Assembly (NCBI RefSeq): GCF_052180275.1
Contig: NZ_CP197465.1
Coordinates: 2,418,001-2,482,000, forward strand
Length of the DNA: 64,000 nt
Reading direction: 5' to 3'
DNA from: Kumtagia sp052180275
Lineage (GTDB): Bacteria; Pseudomonadota; Alphaproteobacteria; Rhizobiales; Rhizobiaceae
Shown here: in pieces, positions 33,906 through 42,158 of the stretch
Numbering within the stretch: the stretch's first letter is position 1
How the letters are laid out: every line of letters starts with the position of its first letter
The notes under the pieces: generated by a model
The model's database searches: none
Seen by the model: the letters and a program-made list of their open reading frames with translations, nothing else
What the model was told of the DNA's origin: nothing
Program-made: the position numbers and the translations under genes

Positions 33906-34391
33906 ATGCTGGCCCGCACACCGCGCTATCAGATCAAGCGCCTGGATCCCAATCACGAGGCCTTCGCCGCGTTGGCGGAGGAAAGCCGGAAGGAAGGGTT
34001 CTGGATGCTCGTCACCCTCGCCAACAATTGGGAGGACGGGCGCAACCGGTTCTCCAAGCGCGGCGAGGCGCTGTTCGGGGCGTGGCTGGAAAGTGAATTG
34101 GCCGGAGTCTGCGGGCTCAACGTCGATCCCTATGTCGCGGGCCGCCGCGAGGGCCGCGTGCGGCATCTCTATGTCGGCGCGGCGCACCGCATGAACGGCG
34201 TCGGGCGGCAGCTTGTCTGGAGTGCGATCGACAAGGCGCGAAAACATTTTCCGGTGCTCAACACGCGGGCGCCGGAAACGGCGTTCGGATTCTACGAGAC
34301 ACTCGGCTTCGAACGCCTGGACGGCGATGACGGGGCGACGCACAGGATGAAGCTGGCGCGGCCAACGACAGCAGCGCGGCCCAAGGAGTAG
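33906..34391 (+). CDS. GNAT-family N-acetyltransferase
   Basis: This 161-residue protein has the GNAT acetyl-CoA site: RHLYVGAAHRMNGVGRQLVW (about residues 77-96) is the motif A strand-loop with the pyrophosphate-binding R-x-x-G-x-G/A-like turn. The late ETAFGFYETLGFERL is also typical. The ATG at 33906 has GGAGCGAAG upstream. The substrate cannot be predicted. The gene at 34400 follows 8 bp later on the same strand. Confidence 0.88.
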   Translation: MLARTPRYQIKRLDPNHEAFAALAEESRKEGFWMLVTLANNWEDGRNRFSKRGEALFGAWLESELAGVCGLNVDPYVAGRREGRVRHLYVGAAHRMNGVGRQLVWSAIDKARKHFPVLNTRAPETAFGFYETLGFERLDGDDGATHRMKLARPTTAARPKE

Positions 34392-34399
34392 CTGGAGCA

Positions 34400-34714
34400 A
34401 TGTCGCTCAAACTTCCCGGCAGCAGCGACCTTGCGGCACGCGGCAGGACCGGCCTCGATGTGCTCGACTACGAGATCGTCGCCGAGATGGCGACCTCACT
34501 CGGAACGGCGGGCCGCAAGGTCGAGGCGGTGATGGCGCGGCTTCATGCGCATCAGGGCGATGCGGACGAGCGCGTGGTGCTGGTGCGGACGGCGGCCGAG
34601 GCGGTCTATGCCTATTTCGTGCAGCGCGAGCTTTGCGGGCTGAGGCGCCACGACGACGTCATCCGTGACTATCGCATTCCGCGCGAGGTGCTGGTGAGGC
34701 TAGGGGCGAAGTAG
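34400..34714 (+). CDS. Small conserved hypothetical protein (possibly DUF6665)
   Basis: A 104-residue helical protein: LDVLDYEIVAEMATSLGTAG and RTAAEAVYAYFVQRELCGLR are its most distinctive parts. It resembles what is now called the DUF6665 family in rhizobia, but I give that with low certainty. It starts 8 bp after the GNAT stop, so the two are probably an operon. Function unknown. Confidence 0.7.
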   Translation: MSLKLPGSSDLAARGRTGLDVLDYEIVAEMATSLGTAGRKVEAVMARLHAHQGDADERVVLVRTAAEAVYAYFVQRELCGLRRHDDVIRDYRIPREVLVRLGAK

Positions 34715-34792
34715 GCGACGGGCGGCTCCACATATGCGCGGCAGTGCGACGCGGAAGCGTTTCGCAAAAAGCTGCATGCCGAAAGCCTGAAT

Positions 34793-35137
34793 CTATTCAC
34801 GCCATTCGGTGACGAAGCTGCCGTTCTGGTGGATGTCGATGCTTTCCAGCGGGCCGGGGCCTAGATTCTCGAATTTGTGCGGCGTGCCGGCCGGGGCGAT
34901 GACGATTGATCCTTCCCTTGCCGCGACTTTCGCGCTGCCGACGGTGAAGAGTGCGCTGCCGCGGCGAATGATGAAGACTTCCGGATAGGGATGCTTGTGC
35001 AGCCTCGGCCCGCCACCGAGGCCATCGATGCGGTTGGTGATGATGCATATGCCGGCACCGTGTGCCGCGCCCTGCCATTCGCCGTGGAAGCCGGCGATAT
35101 CGGTCAGCCAATCCTCGGCCTTGGTGATCATGCTCAT
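34793..35137 (-). CDS. Cupin-domain protein
   Basis: This 114-residue cupin has motif 1 PRLHKHPYPEVFIIRRGSAL (about residues 45-64) with two His and one Glu, and motif 2 IVIAPAGTPHKFENLG (about 79-94). Its ATG at 35137 overlaps the stop of the PIN toxin gene (TGATG), so it is co-translated with the toxin-antitoxin pair. That coupling is unusual for a metabolic cupin and may be fortuitous. Ligand unknown. Confidence 0.82.
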   Translation of the reverse strand: MSMITKAEDWLTDIAGFHGEWQGAAHGAGICIITNRIDGLGGGPRLHKHPYPEVFIIRRGSALFTVGSAKVAAREGSIVIAPAGTPHKFENLGPGPLESIDIHQNGSFVTEWRE

Positions 35138-35556
35138 CAGGCCGCTTCCCACGGATTGAAGAGTTTTACGCCGGTGCCTTCGAAATCGCGTGTGTTGCGG
35201 GTGACGACCGTCAGATTGTGGACGAGGGCGGTAGCGGCGATCAAAGCGTCCAGTTCCGGTCTGGGGTCGTGCACGTGAAGCGCGGCACAGCGCAGTGCGA
35301 TATCTGGCTCGATATCGAGAATCCGGTCGGAGAACTGCGAAACAAGGGTCTTGTGCAGCCAGGCATGAAGCGCGTCGCCCTGGCGCGGATCGCGGCGCGC
35401 GATCTGCAAAATACCGCGTTCGATCTCAAGGATCGTTACGACTGAAATTGACATTTGGGTGAGCGCGATCGATTCGGCCCAGGCAGTTACCGCCGGGTGC
35501 GCAGTCGCGGATTTTCGCAGTTCGGAGACGACGTTCGTATCCAGCAAAAACATCAA
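35137..35556 (-). CDS. vapC: PIN-domain toxin (VapC/FitB-like)
   Basis: This 139-residue PIN endoribonuclease has the first active-site Asp in MMFLLDTNVVSELRK, a Glu in VVTILEIERGI, and acidic residues in ELDALIAATALVHNLTVVTRNTRD near the C-terminus. It overlaps the antitoxin gene by 4 bp. VapC-type toxins cleave tRNA or rRNA until bound by antitoxin. A FitB-like label is also possible. Confidence 0.88.
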   Translation of the reverse strand: MMFLLDTNVVSELRKSATAHPAVTAWAESIALTQMSISVVTILEIERGILQIARRDPRQGDALHAWLHKTLVSQFSDRILDIEPDIALRCAALHVHDPRPELDALIAATALVHNLTVVTRNTRDFEGTGVKLFNPWEAA

Positions 35557-35846
35557 TCGAAGTCTATCTGCGGGAACGGCTCGATCCGGCGTTCCGGAAT
35601 GATGAGTTCGATGTCGTCGCCGTGAATAGGATCCATCAGCGCCTCGCGCAGGCTTTTCGGCTTTTCCGGCTCGCCGCGCGCGCCCTCTGCAGCCCGATAG
35701 GCTTCGATCGTCATGAGGACGTGGGTTGGCTTGCCGCGGTCGGTAATGAAGACCGGACCGTTCCTGGCTTCACGTTTGGCGCGCGCCGTGTCCTGGTTGA
35801 ACTGGCGGCTGGTCATCGTCGTCACGATTCTCTTCGATATGTTCAT
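35553..35846 (-). CDS. Phd/YefM-family antitoxin
   Basis: A 97-residue antitoxin with the Phd-type N-terminal DNA-binding fold: MTSRQFNQDTARAKREA, then GPVFITDRGKPTHVLMTIEAY (about residues 30-50). The acidic C-terminus (PERRIEPFPQIDFD) is the probable toxin-wrapping tail. It is first in the leftward antitoxin-toxin-cupin unit, with a palindromic operator 42 bp upstream. Confidence 0.9.
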   Translation of the reverse strand: MNISKRIVTTMTSRQFNQDTARAKREARNGPVFITDRGKPTHVLMTIEAYRAAEGARGEPEKPKSLREALMDPIHGDDIELIIPERRIEPFPQIDFD

Positions 35847-35887
35847 GCTGGCTCCGATCCGCCCGGAAAAGGGGCTGGCAAGGGATC

Positions 35888-35909
35888 AATGTAGCAATAT
35901 TGCTACATT
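35888..35909. promoter_or_regulatory. Perfect 22-bp palindrome, antitoxin operator
   Basis: aatgtagcaat at 35888-35898 is followed directly by its reverse complement, making a gapless 22-bp palindrome. It lies in the promoter region of the Phd-like antitoxin gene, whose start is at 35846. Type II antitoxin-toxin complexes usually bind such sites to repress their own operon. Confidence 0.75.
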
Positions 35910-36067
35910 CGTTCACCGACGTCAAATTCCACGCTTCTCGCCCGTCCCCGCGACAATCTGCCGTCCCGCCTTCGCCCGTCTGGACAAGCGCCGGCTTCAC
36001 GCATAAACCAACCCCAAATGCCGGAGGATTTCGCCAGCCCGTTTCGCTACGCGAGGAGGGGCCGGCT

Positions 36068-36103
36068 ATGAGCGGGATCAGGCTCGCCGCCGGCAAGGGG
36101 TAA
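36068..36103 (+). CDS. Possible 11-codon leader ORF upstream of petA
   Basis: ATG at 36068 preceded by GAGGAGGGG encodes MSGIRLAAGKG and stops at TAA 36101-36103, 20 bp before the petA GTG. The ribosome-binding site is stronger than that of petA itself, so it might be a translated leader that affects petA. It may equally be chance. Confidence 0.3.
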   Translation: MSGIRLAAGKG

Positions 36104-36123
36104 GGCGAAAGGATGCCAGTTCC

Positions 36124-36687
36124 GTGAGCGCTAACGAAACGATCGATCCCTCACGCCGTGATTTTCTCTACATTGCAACCGGCATGGCGGGCGTCGTCGG
36201 TGTCGGCGCCGCGGTGTGGCCGTTCATCGACCAGATGCGGCCGGACGCCTCCACGCTCGCGCTCTCCAGCGTCGAGGTCGATGTGTCGTCGCTGACGCCG
36301 GGCATGTCGCTGACCGTCAAGTGGCGCGGCAAGCCGGTGTTCATCCGCAACCGCACGCCTGAAGAGATCGAATCCTCGCAGAAGGTCCCGCTCGACGAGC
36401 TCAAGGATCCGCTGGCGCGCAACGCCAACCTCGCTTCCGACGCCCAGGCGACGGACATCGACCGTTCGGCCGGCGCGGGTAAGGAAAACTGGCTGGTGAT
36501 GGTCGGCGTCTGCACCCATCTCGGCTGCATACCACTCGGCCAGCAAGGCGAATATGGCGGCTGGTTCTGCCCGTGCCACGGCTCGGTCTACGATACCTCC
36601 GGGCGCATCCGGAAGGGACCGGCGCCGGAGAACATGGCCGTGCCGGTCTTCTCGTTCATTTCCGATACCAAGATTCGCGTCGGCTGA
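36124..36687 (+). CDS. petA: Ubiquinol-cytochrome c reductase, Rieske iron-sulfur subunit
   Basis: This 187-residue Rieske protein of the bc1 complex carries the [2Fe-2S] ligands in CTHLGC (about residues 133-138) and CPCHGS (about 152-157). A twin-arginine signal-anchor (SRRDFLYIATGMAGVVGVGA, residues about 10-29) carries it across the membrane folded. It starts with GTG at 36124. It passes electrons from ubiquinol to cytochrome c1 and heads the petABC operon. Confidence 0.95.
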   Translation: MSANETIDPSRRDFLYIATGMAGVVGVGAAVWPFIDQMRPDASTLALSSVEVDVSSLTPGMSLTVKWRGKPVFIRNRTPEEIESSQKVPLDELKDPLARNANLASDAQATDIDRSAGAGKENWLVMVGVCTHLGCIPLGQQGEYGGWFCPCHGSVYDTSGRIRKGPAPENMAVPVFSFISDTKIRVG

Positions 36688-36706
36688 CGGTCCAGGGGAA
36701 AACATC

Positions 36707-38008
36707 ATGAGCGGTGGACACTCGACCTATACGCCAAGCAGCGGCATCGGAAAGTGGATCGATGCACGCATGCCGCTGCCGCGGCTGGTGTACGATTCCT
36801 TCGTGGCCTATCCGGTGCCGCGCAACCTGAACTACGCCTGGACCTTCGGCGGCATCCTTTCCATCATGCTGGTGGCGCAGATCGCCACCGGTATCGTGCT
36901 GGCAATGCACTACGCCAACGACACGACGCTGGCCTTCGACTCGGTCGAGAAGATCATGCGCGACGTGAATTCCGGCTGGTTGCTGCGCTACCTGCATTCC
37001 AACGGCGCGTCGTTCTTCTTCATCGCCGTCTATCTCCACATCGCACGAGGCCTCTATTACGGCTCCTACAAGCAGCCGCGCGAGCTGCTGTGGATTTTGG
37101 GCTGCATCATCTACCTCTTGATGATGGCGACCGGCTTCATGGGCTATGTGCTTCCCTGGGGGCAGATGTCGTTCTGGGGCGCCACGGTCATCACCGGCTT
37201 CTTCACCGCCATTCCGTTGGTCGGCAACTGGGTGCAGGAACTGCTGCTCGGCGGCTTCGCGGTCGACAACCCCACGCTAAACCGCTTCTTCGCGCTGCAC
37301 TACCTGCTGCCGTTCATGATCGCCGGCGTCGTCGTGCTGCATGTCTGGGCGCTGCATGTGGTCGGCCAGACCAACCCGACCGGCATCGAGATCAAGTCGA
37401 AGACCGACAGCGTGGCGTTCACGCCCTACGCGACCATCAAGGACGCGTTCGCGATGATCGTGTTCCTCGCGGTGTTCGCCTATTTCGTCTTCTACATCCC
37501 GAACTATCTCGGCCACCCCGACAACTACATCGAGGCCAACCCGCTGAAGACGCCGGCCCACATCGTGCCCGAATGGTACTACCTGCCGTTCTATGCGATC
37601 CTGCGCGCCATCACCTTCAATATCGGGCCGATCAACTCCAAGCTGGGCGGCGTGCTCGCCATGTTCGGCGCCATCGCGGTGCTGTTCGTCGTGCCGTGGC
37701 TGGATACGTCCAAGGTGCGCTCGGCGGTCTACCGGCCGTGGTACAAGCTGTTCTTCTGGCTGTTCGTCGCCAACGCCATCTTTCTCGGCTGGCTCGGTTC
37801 GCGGCCGGCGGAAGGTTCGTATGTGGCGATGGCGCAGGTGTCGACGCTCTACTACTTCGCCTTCTTCATCGTCGTCATGCCGGTTCTCGGCCTGATTGAG
37901 ACGCCGCGTCGCCTGCCGAATTCGATCACCGAGGCGGTTCTGGCGAAGAACAAGGGTGGGTCGGGGCATCCGGCGGGCGCCGCTGCGGCGCCGGACACCA
38001 AGGGCTGA
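36707..38008 (+). CDS. petB: Ubiquinol-cytochrome c reductase, cytochrome b subunit
   Basis: This 433-residue integral membrane subunit binds two b hemes and both quinone sites. LHSNGASFFFIAVYLHIARG and the Qo motif PEWYYLPFYAILR are clear; eight helices are expected and hydrophobic segments fit. The ATG at 36707 follows AGGGGAA 19 bp after the petA stop. Known also as fbcB. Confidence 0.96.
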   Translation: MSGGHSTYTPSSGIGKWIDARMPLPRLVYDSFVAYPVPRNLNYAWTFGGILSIMLVAQIATGIVLAMHYANDTTLAFDSVEKIMRDVNSGWLLRYLHSNGASFFFIAVYLHIARGLYYGSYKQPRELLWILGCIIYLLMMATGFMGYVLPWGQMSFWGATVITGFFTAIPLVGNWVQELLLGGFAVDNPTLNRFFALHYLLPFMIAGVVVLHVWALHVVGQTNPTGIEIKSKTDSVAFTPYATIKDAFAMIVFLAVFAYFVFYIPNYLGHPDNYIEANPLKTPAHIVPEWYYLPFYAILRAITFNIGPINSKLGGVLAMFGAIAVLFVVPWLDTSKVRSAVYRPWYKLFFWLFVANAIFLGWLGSRPAEGSYVAMAQVSTLYYFAFFIVVMPVLGLIETPRRLPNSITEAVLAKNKGGSGHPAGAAAAPDTKG

Positions 38009-38034
38009 GACAGAGAATCGCGAGAGGGATTTTT

Positions 38035-38898
38035 ATGAAAACGATTCTCAAAGGCGTTGCCGCGCTCTCCTTCGCGATCGCCTGTTCGCTCGGCGCAGCC
38101 CATGCGCAGGAGGAGGGCCACAACGAGGCCGAGCCGACCCACTTCCCGATCCACAAGCCGGAGCAGATGGACTGGTCGTTCGCCGGCCCGTTCGGCAAGT
38201 ACGACAAGGCGCAGTTGCAGCGCGGCTTCAAGGTCTACAAGGAAGTCTGCTCGGCCTGCCATTCGCTGAATCTGGTGGCGTTCCGCACGCTGGAGGAACT
38301 CGGCTATTCGGAAGCGCAGGTGAAGACGCTCGCGGCCGAATACACGATCCAGGACGGGCCGAACGACGCGGGCGACATGTTCGAGCGGCCCGGCATCCCG
38401 TCCGATTACTTCCCGTCGCCGTTCCCCAACGAGCAGGCCGCGGCGGCCGCCAATGGCGGCGCGGCGCCCCCCGATATGTCGCTGCTCGCCAAGGCGCGCG
38501 GCGTCGAGCGTGGTTTTCCGACCTTCATCTTCGACATCTTCACGCAGTATGCCCAGGGCGGCCCGGACTATATCCACGCGCTGATCACCGGCTATGGCCA
38601 CGAGCCGCCGGCCGGCATGACCATTCCGGAAGGCACGCATTACAATCCGTATTTCATCGCCGGCAAGTCGCTGGCGATGGCGCAGCCGATCACCGACGAC
38701 CAGGTGACCTATGACGACGGCTCGCCGCAGACGATCGACCAGTATTCGCGCGACGTATCGGCTTTCCTGATGTGGGCGGCAGAGCCGCATTTGGCCGAGC
38801 GCAAGCAGACCGGCTTCAGCGTGCTCGCCTTCCTCATCCTGTTCGGCGGGCTGATGTACCTGACCAAGCGCAAGGTGTGGGCAGCGATTCCGCACTGA
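38035..38898 (+). CDS. petC: Ubiquinol-cytochrome c reductase, cytochrome c1 subunit
   Basis: This 287-residue protein has a signal peptide (MKTILKGVAALSFAIACSLGAAHA), the heme c motif CSACH (residues about 73-77), a late Met-containing loop for the sixth ligand, and a C-terminal anchor helix (TGFSVLAFLILFGGLMYLT). It accepts electrons from the Rieske protein and passes them to cytochrome c. It ends the petABC operon and is followed by a terminator. Confidence 0.95.
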   Translation: MKTILKGVAALSFAIACSLGAAHAQEEGHNEAEPTHFPIHKPEQMDWSFAGPFGKYDKAQLQRGFKVYKEVCSACHSLNLVAFRTLEELGYSEAQVKTLAAEYTIQDGPNDAGDMFERPGIPSDYFPSPFPNEQAAAAANGGAAPPDMSLLAKARGVERGFPTFIFDIFTQYAQGGPDYIHALITGYGHEPPAGMTIPEGTHYNPYFIAGKSLAMAQPITDDQVTYDDGSPQTIDQYSRDVSAFLMWAAEPHLAERKQTGFSVLAFLILFGGLMYLTKRKVWAAIPH

Positions 38899-38920
38899 GC
38901 GTTGACGCCGAGAATCACGA

Positions 38921-38953
38921 AACCCGGCCAAGCTTTTGTTTGGCCGGGTTTTT
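38921..38953 (+). terminator. Rho-independent terminator after petABC
   Basis: aacccggcca pairs with tggccgggtt around the loop agcttttgtt and is followed by a run of T (38948-38953). It lies 23 bp after the petC stop. This is the clearest intrinsic terminator in the window. Confidence 0.9.
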
Positions 38954-39032
38954 CGTTTGCGAAGAGCCAGGGTCGGGGTATCTGCGTCGGCCATGACGGA
39001 TTTCGAAGCCGCCGGCGAACAGCGAGCCTGAC

Positions 39033-40184
39033 ATGTTGATACGCCTCAAGGACTGCCACAATTTCCACGATTTCCGCCGCATGGCGCAGCAGCGCCTGCC
39101 GGGTCCGATCTTCAACTACATCGATGGCGCCGCCGACGACGAGGTGACCTACCGGCGCAACACGGCGGGCTTCGAGGAATGCGACCTGGTGCCGAACGTG
39201 CTGCGCGGCATGGCCGAGGTCGACATGTCGGTGACGGTGATGGGCCAGAAGCTGGCGATGCCCGTCTACTGCTCGCCGACCGCCTTGCAGCGGCTGTTCC
39301 ACCATCAGGGCGAGCGCGCCGTCGCCGGGGCGGCTGCGAAGTATGGAACGATGTTCGGCGTCTCCTCGCTCGGCACGGTCAGCCTGGAGGAGGTGCGCAG
39401 GATCAGCAGCAGCCCCCAAGTCTACCAGTTCTATTTCCACAGAGACCGCGGCCTGAACCGGGCGATGATGCAGCGCGCCAGGGAGGCCGGCGTCGAGGTG
39501 ATGATGCTGACCGTCGACAGCATCGCGGGCGGAAACCGCGAGCGCGACAAGCGCACCGGCTTTGCCATCCCCTTCAAGCTCAACCTCGCCGGCATGCTGC
39601 AGTTTGCCGTCAAGCCGGCCTGGGCGCTGAACTACTTCAGCCACGAGAGCTTCAAGCTGCCGCAACTGGACGCCCATGTCGACATGGGCGGCGGTACGAT
39701 GTCGATCAGCCGGTATTTCAACGAAATGCTCGACCCGTCGATGAACTGGGACGACGTTGCCGAGATGGTGCGGCTGTGGTCGGGACAATTCTGCCTCAAG
39801 GGCATCATGTCGGTCGAGGACGCAAGGCGCGCCGTCGACATCGGCTGTACGGGCATCGTGCTGTCGAACCATGGCGGGCGGCAGCTTGACGGATCGCGCA
39901 GCGGTTTCGATCAGCTCGCCGAGATCGTCGACGCCGTGGGCGATCGGATCGACGTGATGATGGACGGCGGCGTGCAGCGCGGCAGCCATGTGCTGAAGGC
40001 GCTGTCGCTGGGCGCCAAGGCGGTCGGCGTCGGCCGCTACTACCTCTTCCCGCTTGCCGCCGCCGGAGAGCCGGGCGTGGAGCGCGCGCTGGGACTGATG
40101 CGGATGGAGATCGAACGCGGCATGAAGCTGATGGGCGCAAAGTCCGTCGGCGAGCTTTCGCGAACCAATCTGCGTTTCAGGTAA
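39033..40184 (+). CDS. FMN-dependent alpha-hydroxy-acid oxidase / L-lactate dehydrogenase-like
   Basis: A 383-residue TIM-barrel flavoenzyme. The active site LSNHGGRQLDGSRSGFDQL (about residues 276-294) holds the catalytic His and substrate Arg, and GPIFNYIDGAADDEVTYRRN at the start is typical of the LldD family. It oxidises a 2-hydroxy acid, probably L-lactate, passing electrons to quinone or O2. The gene sits alone between petABC and apt; no lactate permease or regulator is adjacent, so the substrate is open. Confidence 0.9.
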   Translation: MLIRLKDCHNFHDFRRMAQQRLPGPIFNYIDGAADDEVTYRRNTAGFEECDLVPNVLRGMAEVDMSVTVMGQKLAMPVYCSPTALQRLFHHQGERAVAGAAAKYGTMFGVSSLGTVSLEEVRRISSSPQVYQFYFHRDRGLNRAMMQRAREAGVEVMMLTVDSIAGGNRERDKRTGFAIPFKLNLAGMLQFAVKPAWALNYFSHESFKLPQLDAHVDMGGGTMSISRYFNEMLDPSMNWDDVAEMVRLWSGQFCLKGIMSVEDARRAVDIGCTGIVLSNHGGRQLDGSRSGFDQLAEIVDAVGDRIDVMMDGGVQRGSHVLKALSLGAKAVGVGRYYLFPLAAAGEPGVERALGLMRMEIERGMKLMGAKSVGELSRTNLRFR

Positions 40185-40246
40185 GGTTGGCACTATTTCC
40201 TTTTTCGGACCGGCAGGCCAAAACTGTCGGGCATGGAGTGCAGATC

Positions 40247-40792
40247 ATGAAACCCTCCCTCGAAGACGCGCTCATCGCCTCGATCCGCACGATCCCCGAC
40301 TATCCGAAGCCGGGCATCCTGTTTCGCGACATCACCACGCTGCTCGGCAATGCGCGCGCCTTCCGCCGCGCCATTGACGAGCTGGTGCATCCCTATGCGG
40401 GGACCAAGATCGAGAAGATCGCCGGCATCGAGGCGCGCGGCTTCATCCTCGGTGGCGCGATCGCCCACCAGCTCTCGGCTGGCTTCGTGCCGATCCGCAA
40501 GAAGGGAAAGCTGCCGCACGAGACGGTGCGCGTCGCCTACAGCCTGGAATACGGCATCGACGAGATGGAGATGCACAAGGACGGCGTGGCGGCGGGCGAG
40601 AAAGTCATCCTCGTCGACGACCTGATCGCCACCGGCGGCACGGCGGAGGCGGCGGTCAAGCTTCTGCGCCAGATCGGCGCCGACATCGTCGCCGCCTGCT
40701 TCGTCATCGACCTGCCCGACCTCGGCGGTCGCGCGAGACTGGAGGCGCTGGACGTGCCGGTCAGGACGCTGATCGGGTTCGAGGGACATTGA
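40247..40792 (+). CDS. apt: Adenine phosphoribosyltransferase
   Basis: This 181-residue enzyme converts adenine and PRPP to AMP in purine salvage. The PRPP loop VILVDDLIATGGTAEAA (about residues 122-138), the N-terminal IPDYPKPGILFRDITTLL and IEARGFILGGAIAHQL are diagnostic. The start at 40247 fits the family length. Often found near petABC in rhizobia. Confidence 0.95.
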   Translation: MKPSLEDALIASIRTIPDYPKPGILFRDITTLLGNARAFRRAIDELVHPYAGTKIEKIAGIEARGFILGGAIAHQLSAGFVPIRKKGKLPHETVRVAYSLEYGIDEMEMHKDGVAAGEKVILVDDLIATGGTAEAAVKLLRQIGADIVAACFVIDLPDLGGRARLEALDVPVRTLIGFEGH

Positions 40793-40829
40793 GGGCGCAA
40801 AGCTTTCGGCTCCGACCCTGGCAGCAAGT

Positions 40830-41045
40830 CTATTTCTGCTTGTTCCGGAACTCGTCGCTGCCGTGATTCTCGGATCCTCGGTAAGCGAACGCCTTTTTCC
40901 TCTGTTCCGGGGTCAGTTTCGAAAGCAGCCCCACGTTGGGCAATGGCTTTTCCGTAGACAGTTCGGAAAATGCCGCAGTCTTCTCGCGCAAGGTTGCCAT
41001 GCTGGCAAGTCCGCGTTTCAAATTGGTCGGTGCGCCCATAGTCAT
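40830..41045 (-). CDS. Hypothetical 71-residue protein in AT-rich islet
   Basis: A small basic protein, MTMGAPTNLKRGLASMATLR, ending LTPEQRKKAFAYRGSENHGS and a polar tail. The ATG overlaps the TGA of the upstream GNAT-like gene (ATGA), so the two are translationally coupled. No domain was recognised. The local GC content is visibly lower than in the flanking core genes, suggesting acquisition. It could be a partner or immunity-type protein of the larger product; that is speculation. Confidence 0.6.
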   Translation of the reverse strand: MTMGAPTNLKRGLASMATLREKTAAFSELSTEKPLPNVGLLSKLTPEQRKKAFAYRGSENHGSDEFRNKQK

Positions 41046-41584
41046 AAATCTCGCTTAAGATAGGGCGCCTCCTTGCGGGGCGTCACCTCCTCAAAGCCAT
41101 ACACCTCCATATATAGGCTCTTTAGGGAAGGGCGAACAGAGTGAAGGCGCAGTTCCGCGCGGCCGCGCAATTGCGCATATGTCGCGCAAGCATCGAGCAC
41201 CAACGGGATCATTGCTCCCTTCAACGGACAATCGTTATTCGGCTCTCGCTCCATATATTCCAGCCTCACCGCAGAATTGCTGACCGTCGCCATTGCAAGG
41301 CCGCAAAGGCGCTCTCCGTGCCAGATCGCGATGCTCAGAACACTCGGCCCGTGGTAGGCTTCAAATATAGCGGGCCAATCGAAATTGCTGTCTGGACTGC
41401 GGACCAGTTTCTCCCATTGATCCGTGTAGGCCTGCCTGGCATGGCCTGACCATTCCGATGTCGTGAACAACAGACCCATTTCCTCGCGCACCGCTGAGAC
41501 CGCACTGCGACAAGCCATGTCACGAGCCCGGTTGTGAATAGCCTTCGCTCGTTGAAGGGACGCGCTCACCGGCGGCTTCCTCAA
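41042..41584 (-). CDS. GNAT-like protein in AT-rich islet
   Basis: This 180-residue protein shows an acetyltransferase-like ending: RLHSVRPSLKSLYMEVYGFE followed by PYLKRDL, matching the last strands of GNAT folds, while the middle LSIAIWHGERLCGLAMATVS resembles a GNAT core strand pair. The classical acetyl-CoA loop is not clear, so activity is uncertain. It is translationally coupled to the 71-residue gene downstream. The low GC and odd codon use suggest horizontal transfer. Confidence 0.65.
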   Translation of the reverse strand: MRKPPVSASLQRAKAIHNRARDMACRSAVSAVREEMGLLFTTSEWSGHARQAYTDQWEKLVRSPDSNFDWPAIFEAYHGPSVLSIAIWHGERLCGLAMATVSNSAVRLEYMEREPNNDCPLKGAMIPLVLDACATYAQLRGRAELRLHSVRPSLKSLYMEVYGFEEVTPRKEAPYLKRDL

Positions 41585-41659
41585 GCACTGAGCCCTGCTG
41601 CACGCCAGCGTTAATGCGCGCCGCGCCGATATGAAAATCGAAGACGCGAAAACTGGCCG

Positions 41660-42040
41660 TCAACCGTTCCCACGTTTATAGGCGTCAAATAGATCGGTTA
41701 CGAGAACGCCATTGATGCGCAACCCGGTCAAATCTGCGTCCTGGATGTTTGAGTACGCCAGCGTAACGCCGCTGATCGTCAAACGCGATAGATTTGCATT
41801 CGTGATGGCTGCTCCAGACAGATTTACGTTGTTGAAGCGCGCGTCCGTAAGGTTGACATCGTCAAAATCCGCTTCGCTCAGATTGGTGTCCGTGAATTTC
41901 GCCTTGGTCAAGACCGCGTGAAACCGCGCGTCTTCGAGGTTTACGCCGTCGAAATTGGCGCCCGAAATATCGGCCCGCTTATAATATGCCCCACGCATCT
42001 GGGGCCCGTCAAATGGACTGCCTTCTGCGGGTTCACTCAT
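41660..42040 (-). CDS. Pentapeptide-repeat protein
   Basis: This 126-residue protein consists mostly of pentapeptide repeats with the A(D/N)LxX pattern: ISGANFDGVNLEDARFHAVL and later LSEADFDDVNLTDARFNNVN and so on, about residues 25-110. These build a right-handed quadrilateral beta-helix. Some members protect DNA gyrase, but most have unknown roles. It lies in the same AT-richer islet and direction as the two genes downstream, 76 bp away. Confidence 0.88.
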   Translation of the reverse strand: MSEPAEGSPFDGPQMRGAYYKRADISGANFDGVNLEDARFHAVLTKAKFTDTNLSEADFDDVNLTDARFNNVNLSGAAITNANLSRLTISGVTLAYSNIQDADLTGLRINGVLVTDLFDAYKRGNG

Positions 42041-42158
42041 TGCAGTCTCCTTCGTACAAGTGATCTACATCCAAGAGCGCCGGATCGCGACGTCAAATGC
42101 CACTGTTCCGGGAATGGAATTGGCAATTCTATTGCCGGTGGCGATCGGTCGAGCCGCT

